Positions 7,123 to 9,128 of a stretch of 9,128 nt of DNA are shown here, one piece after another. Position 1 is the first letter of the stretch, and the number at the start of each line of letters is the position of its first letter. The notes under the pieces were generated by a model, which had not been told where the DNA came from, made no database searches, and saw nothing but the letters and a program-made list of their open reading frames with translations. A program made the position numbers and the translations under genes. The DNA is from Nitrososphaeraceae archaeon (GTDB lineage Archaea > Thermoproteota > Nitrososphaeria > Nitrososphaerales > Nitrososphaeraceae): assembly GCA_025937665.1 (NCBI GenBank), contig JAICQW010000065.1:1-9128 (forward strand), written 5' to 3'.

Positions 7123-7689
7123 TTGTATTTCCCTTCAGACGACAGTATTTTTCTATCTGATATAGTCAATCAGTACCATGGACAGTTGGCTTTAGAAGTA
7201 GGAACTAGTAGCGGAATCATTCTTAAAGAATTGTCCAAGAATTTTGGGATCGTAATAGGAACTGATCTAGATCTTAATTCTTTAATACATTCGCAAAGTA
7301 TCTTGAAATATGATAGGCTGATTTGCTGTGATGCTACCTCAGTATTACATAATGTAAAATTTGATCTGATAGTAACAAATCCACCATATCTACCAAATAA
7401 TCAAAATCATGTCGACAAAACTATTGATGGTGGACCAAGTGGTATTGAAGTTTCAATCCATATTCTAACTAGTGCACTTGATAAACTGACAAAAGCGGGG
7501 AAGATACTCATAGTGGTATCAAGTCTTTCTGATAAGAAGAAATTAGAAAGATTCATAGTAGAAAATAATCTTGTGATGAAACAGATAGCTAAAAAGAATC
7601 TATTTTATGAATCATTAGAAATCATGGAGATAAGTAGAAAAAATACAGCAATGAATATGAGTACCAACTTAGTTACCATATTAGGGTAA
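7123..7689 (+). CDS. hemK: HemK/Mtq2-type protein N5-glutamine methyltransferase
   Basis: Archaeal members of this family are close to eukaryotic Mtq2 and are expected to methylate the glutamine of the GGQ motif in release factor aRF1, usually with the activator Trm112. The 188-residue protein has the short archaeal layout without the bacterial N-terminal helical domain. It shows the opening FPSDDSIFLSDIV (residues 3-15, family form Y-x-P-x-(D/E)-D-S), SAM motif LEVGTSSGI (24-32), GTDLD (46-50) and the catalytic VTNPPYLP (84-91). DGGPSGIEV (102-110) and the VVSSLS strand (131-136) follow. The TTG start is forced by an in-frame TAA at 7114-7116, two codons upstream. It follows ksgA, a common archaeal arrangement. 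Its substrate is inferred from family and was not seen. The 3' end overlaps the oppositely oriented dehydrogenase gene by 9 bases. Confidence 0.88.
   Translation: MYFPSDDSIFLSDIVNQYHGQLALEVGTSSGIILKELSKNFGIVIGTDLDLNSLIHSQSILKYDRLICCDATSVLHNVKFDLIVTNPPYLPNNQNHVDKTIDGGPSGIEVSIHILTSALDKLTKAGKILIVVSSLSDKKKLERFIVENNLVMKQIAKKNLFYESLEIMEISRKNTAMNMSTNLVTILG
7638..7643 (-). terminator. Possible U-run terminator for the dehydrogenase gene
   Basis: On the minus strand a run of six T lies about 38 bases past the dehydrogenase stop codon, inside the coding region of the methyltransferase gene. Archaeal RNA polymerase can terminate on U-rich tracts without a hairpin. The run is short and may only reflect AT-rich coding sequence. 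Confidence 0.2.
7681..7689. other. Tail-to-tail overlap of two stop codons
   Basis: The nine bases TTAGGGTAA hold both stop codons of two convergent genes: TAA of the methyltransferase gene on the plus strand (7687-7689) and TAA of the dehydrogenase gene on the minus strand (7681-7683). There is therefore no intergenic DNA, and transcripts of each gene must end inside the other. Confidence 0.9.
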
Positions 7690-8700
7690 ATGAGATTTAG
7701 ACCTTTTTGCAATTTCATCGGCCATTTCACTTAAGGTAGCTGAACCGCCCAGGTCATATGTTAGACATTTTCCCTCGTTAATTGTCTCTTCAGCCGCAGC
7801 AAAAATTGCATCACAAACATCATTCTCTCCAAGGTATTTGGCCATCAATGCCCCGGATAGAATAGTAGCAACTGGATTCACCTTATTAGCTCCAGCATAT
7901 TTGGGTACACTTCCGTGTGCTGGTTCAAACATAGCATATTCATCTCCATAGTTTCCGGAATAAACGTTTCCAATTGAACCTACATGTCCCGAGGCACACT
8001 CAGATACAATATCCATAAACAAGTTTGTGCTTAGTAAGATGCTTTTGTTAAATCGTTCCGGGTTCTTTACCAATTGTTGCGTCATATTATCGATATAGTA
8101 TTCCTCCACGGAAATATCTCCGAATTCTGCTTGTATATCTTGAATTGCTTTCCAGAATATACCATCAGTTTCTTTTAATATGTTCCTCTTTGTTATAACA
8201 TAAATTTTCTTAAATTTCATTTCAGAGGCAACCTTAAACCCATGTTTTACTACATTTTCACAACTCTTCCTCGTTATCTTTCTTACTGCTATAGCAGCAT
8301 CATCACCTATCCTGAATTCTATTCCAGAATACAATCCTTCAGTCGCTTCTCTAATACAAACAAAATCCAACTGATGTAAAGAATTTTTATACGTCTTTAT
8401 TGGACGAACATTGGCATAGAGATTAAACTTTTGTCTAATACTAACAGCCACACTCCTAGGCGCATTTGGAGTTGGAATCGTCGTGGTTGGTCCTTTAAAA
8501 CAAGCATCGGAATCTTCCAAAAGTTTCCATACTTCATCAGAAATATATGAACTGCCACCATTTTTTGTCCACCACTCTGAACCCGCATCGCATGGAATTA
8601 ATTCTATTTTTGAATGACATTCCTGTAGTACGTTTACCATTGCGTTAACAAGTTCTGGTCCGGTTCCATCTCCTTTTATGACGACTGCGGATTTACTCAA
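7681..8700 (-). CDS. icd: Isocitrate dehydrogenase-like beta-decarboxylating dehydrogenase, probably NADP-dependent
   Basis: Enzymes of this family oxidise and decarboxylate isocitrate, isopropylmalate or homoisocitrate. Family motifs are KGDGTGPEL (residues 9-17), SVAVSIRQKFNLYANVRP (83-100), REATEGLYSGIE (117-128), the catalytic-lysine region ITKRNILKETDGIFW (169-183) with Lys171, DNMTQQL (204-210), STNLFMDIVSE (224-234) and EPAHGSVPKYAG (259-270). Ser83 and Tyr124 align with isocitrate-binding Ser113 and Tyr160 of the E. coli enzyme. Lys267-Tyr268 match its NADP-selecting Lys344-Tyr345, where NAD-type enzymes usually have Asp-Ile. Oddities: Ala85 replaces the usual Asn, REA replaces REN, and Glu234 replaces a metal-binding Asp. 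At 339 residues it resembles the short IPMDH/NAD-IDH class in size. The TTG start is forced by an in-frame TGA two codons upstream. Isocitrate in the TCA cycle is the best guess; isopropylmalate or homoisocitrate is possible. Confidence 0.8.
   Translation of the reverse strand: MSKSAVVIKGDGTGPELVNAMVNVLQECHSKIELIPCDAGSEWWTKNGGSSYISDEVWKLLEDSDACFKGPTTTIPTPNAPRSVAVSIRQKFNLYANVRPIKTYKNSLHQLDFVCIREATEGLYSGIEFRIGDDAAIAVRKITRKSCENVVKHGFKVASEMKFKKIYVITKRNILKETDGIFWKAIQDIQAEFGDISVEEYYIDNMTQQLVKNPERFNKSILLSTNLFMDIVSECASGHVGSIGNVYSGNYGDEYAMFEPAHGSVPKYAGANKVNPVATILSGALMAKYLGENDVCDAIFAAAEETINEGKCLTYDLGGSATLSEMADEIAKRSKSHLP
7704..7708 (+). terminator. Possible U-run terminator after the HemK-type gene
   Basis: Five T residues lie 15 bases past the methyltransferase stop codon on the plus strand, inside the end of the opposing dehydrogenase gene. 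No hairpin precedes them. They could serve as an archaeal U-tract termination site, but a five-base run is weak evidence. Confidence 0.15.
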
Positions 8701-8724
8701 TTCTATTCAAAAATGAAACTGTCC

Positions 8725-8732
8725 ATTTATAT
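8725..8732 (-). promoter_or_regulatory. Box A for leaderless dehydrogenase gene
   Basis: On the minus strand ATATAAAT is centred about 28 bases before the TTG start of the dehydrogenase gene, immediately past the stop codon of the upstream surface-protein gene (8733-8735). An A-rich stretch just upstream would suit a TFB recognition element. No ribosome binding site separates the box from the start. This indicates that the dehydrogenase gene has its own promoter and is not merely the second gene of an operon. Confidence 0.5.
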
Positions 8733-9128
8733 CTATTTGGAGACCAGTGAAATCCTAGCCAAATATGTATCACTCAATGGCGGCGAACTCGTAAGATTCG
8801 TAATTTTGACGAATTGGCTTTCAGAAAAATATGAGTAATCAATGTTGTAGTCGGAGAGAGTAATATTTTGGAATACATCTTTTCCAGTTGAATTATCCAC
8901 TACTGAAATTGTCCTATTGTCTGAAGAATAGATTTTCATGAAATCGTCCAGTGTCAGCCTAACAGGCCGAACGAACTGAACATGAATTTCATCGCCAACC
9001 TTATCAGTATGAATAACTCTAAGACATTCTTTTCCGTCCTTCATTTTGCCTACATTATCTGGCAAGAATCTTTGTTGTCCATCAACTTCTAGGTCGATTT
9101 TTGAGTAGATGTTGAAAGTGTCATTGTG
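8733..9128 (-). CDS. Probable cell-surface protein of unknown function, 5' part missing
   Basis: The frame is open from the right edge of the window to a TAG at 8733-8735, giving 131 residues without an N-terminus, so the gene starts beyond the edge. A TTG at 9063-9065 lies within a sequence that continues in frame and is probably internal. I do not recognise a characterised family. The pattern DLEVDGQQRFLPDNVG, then CLRVIHTDKVGDEIHVQF and LTLDDFMKIY, resembles a conserved archaeal type of exported protein with an IHTHD...IHVES core, but that is from memory. Five Asn-x-Ser/Thr sequons (NDT, NRT, NST, NIT, NLT) and few cysteines suggest an extracytoplasmic, possibly N-glycosylated protein. No membrane segment is in the visible part. 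It lies 32 bases upstream of the dehydrogenase gene on the same strand. Confidence 0.75.
   Translation of the reverse strand, partial: HNDTFNIYSKIDLEVDGQQRFLPDNVGKMKDGKECLRVIHTDKVGDEIHVQFVRPVRLTLDDFMKIYSSDNRTISVVDNSTGKDVFQNITLSDYNIDYSYFSESQFVKITNLTSSPPLSDTYLARISLVSK

Noticed and set aside
7681..7686. TTAGGG, a telomere-like hexamer
   Set aside because: There is only one copy, and it is fully explained as the joined stop regions of two convergent genes.

Overview
The window looks like a low-G+C chromosome segment from an ammonia-oxidising-type archaeon (Nitrososphaeria/Thaumarchaeota), possibly a soil lineage of Nitrososphaerales. RadA, ribosomal protein L21e, RNA polymerase subunit F (Rpo4), a DUF655 protein and a Dim1-type KsgA make it archaeal. 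The heme gene order and the form of the isocitrate dehydrogenase-like enzyme fit Thaumarchaeota. The lineage is judged from recalled protein resemblance and was not searched. Genes are packed tightly: the largest gap is about 110 bases, and I see no tRNA, rRNA, CRISPR array, transposon or phage gene.

Region 1 (61-3912, + strand) is a tetrapyrrole block: hemL, hemC, a uroporphyrinogen-III methyltransferase (cobA/sumT) and hemD. Together they carry glutamate-1-semialdehyde through 5-aminolevulinate and hydroxymethylbilane to uroporphyrinogen III, and then into precorrin-2, the entry to siroheme, cobalamin and archaeal heme. Porphobilinogen synthase (hemB) is needed between HemL and HemC and would lie outside the window. 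hemL, hemC and cobA overlap each other; hemD follows a 72-base gap with its own candidate promoter.

Region 2 (4000-4977, + strand) is radA, the archaeal recombinase, standing alone between the heme and translation blocks.

Region 3 (5089-7689, + strand) is the information-processing cluster rpl21e, rpoF, DUF655 gene, ksgA and a HemK/Mtq2-type methyltransferase, an order I recall as conserved in many archaea. It joins a ribosomal protein, an RNA polymerase stalk subunit, a rRNA dimethyltransferase and a probable release-factor methyltransferase. DUF655 is the member with no firm role.

Region 4 (7681-9128, - strand) holds an isocitrate dehydrogenase-like gene and, upstream of it, the 3' part of a gene for a probable cell-surface protein that runs off the right edge. 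The dehydrogenase gene converges on the methyltransferase gene with a 9-base tail-to-tail overlap.

The most striking property is translational. Seven of eleven complete genes must start at TTG and one at GTG, because an in-frame stop lies 0-7 codons upstream with no ATG between. Four of the TTG genes have a TATA-like box 26-30 bases before the start codon, which implies leaderless mRNAs beginning with UUG.
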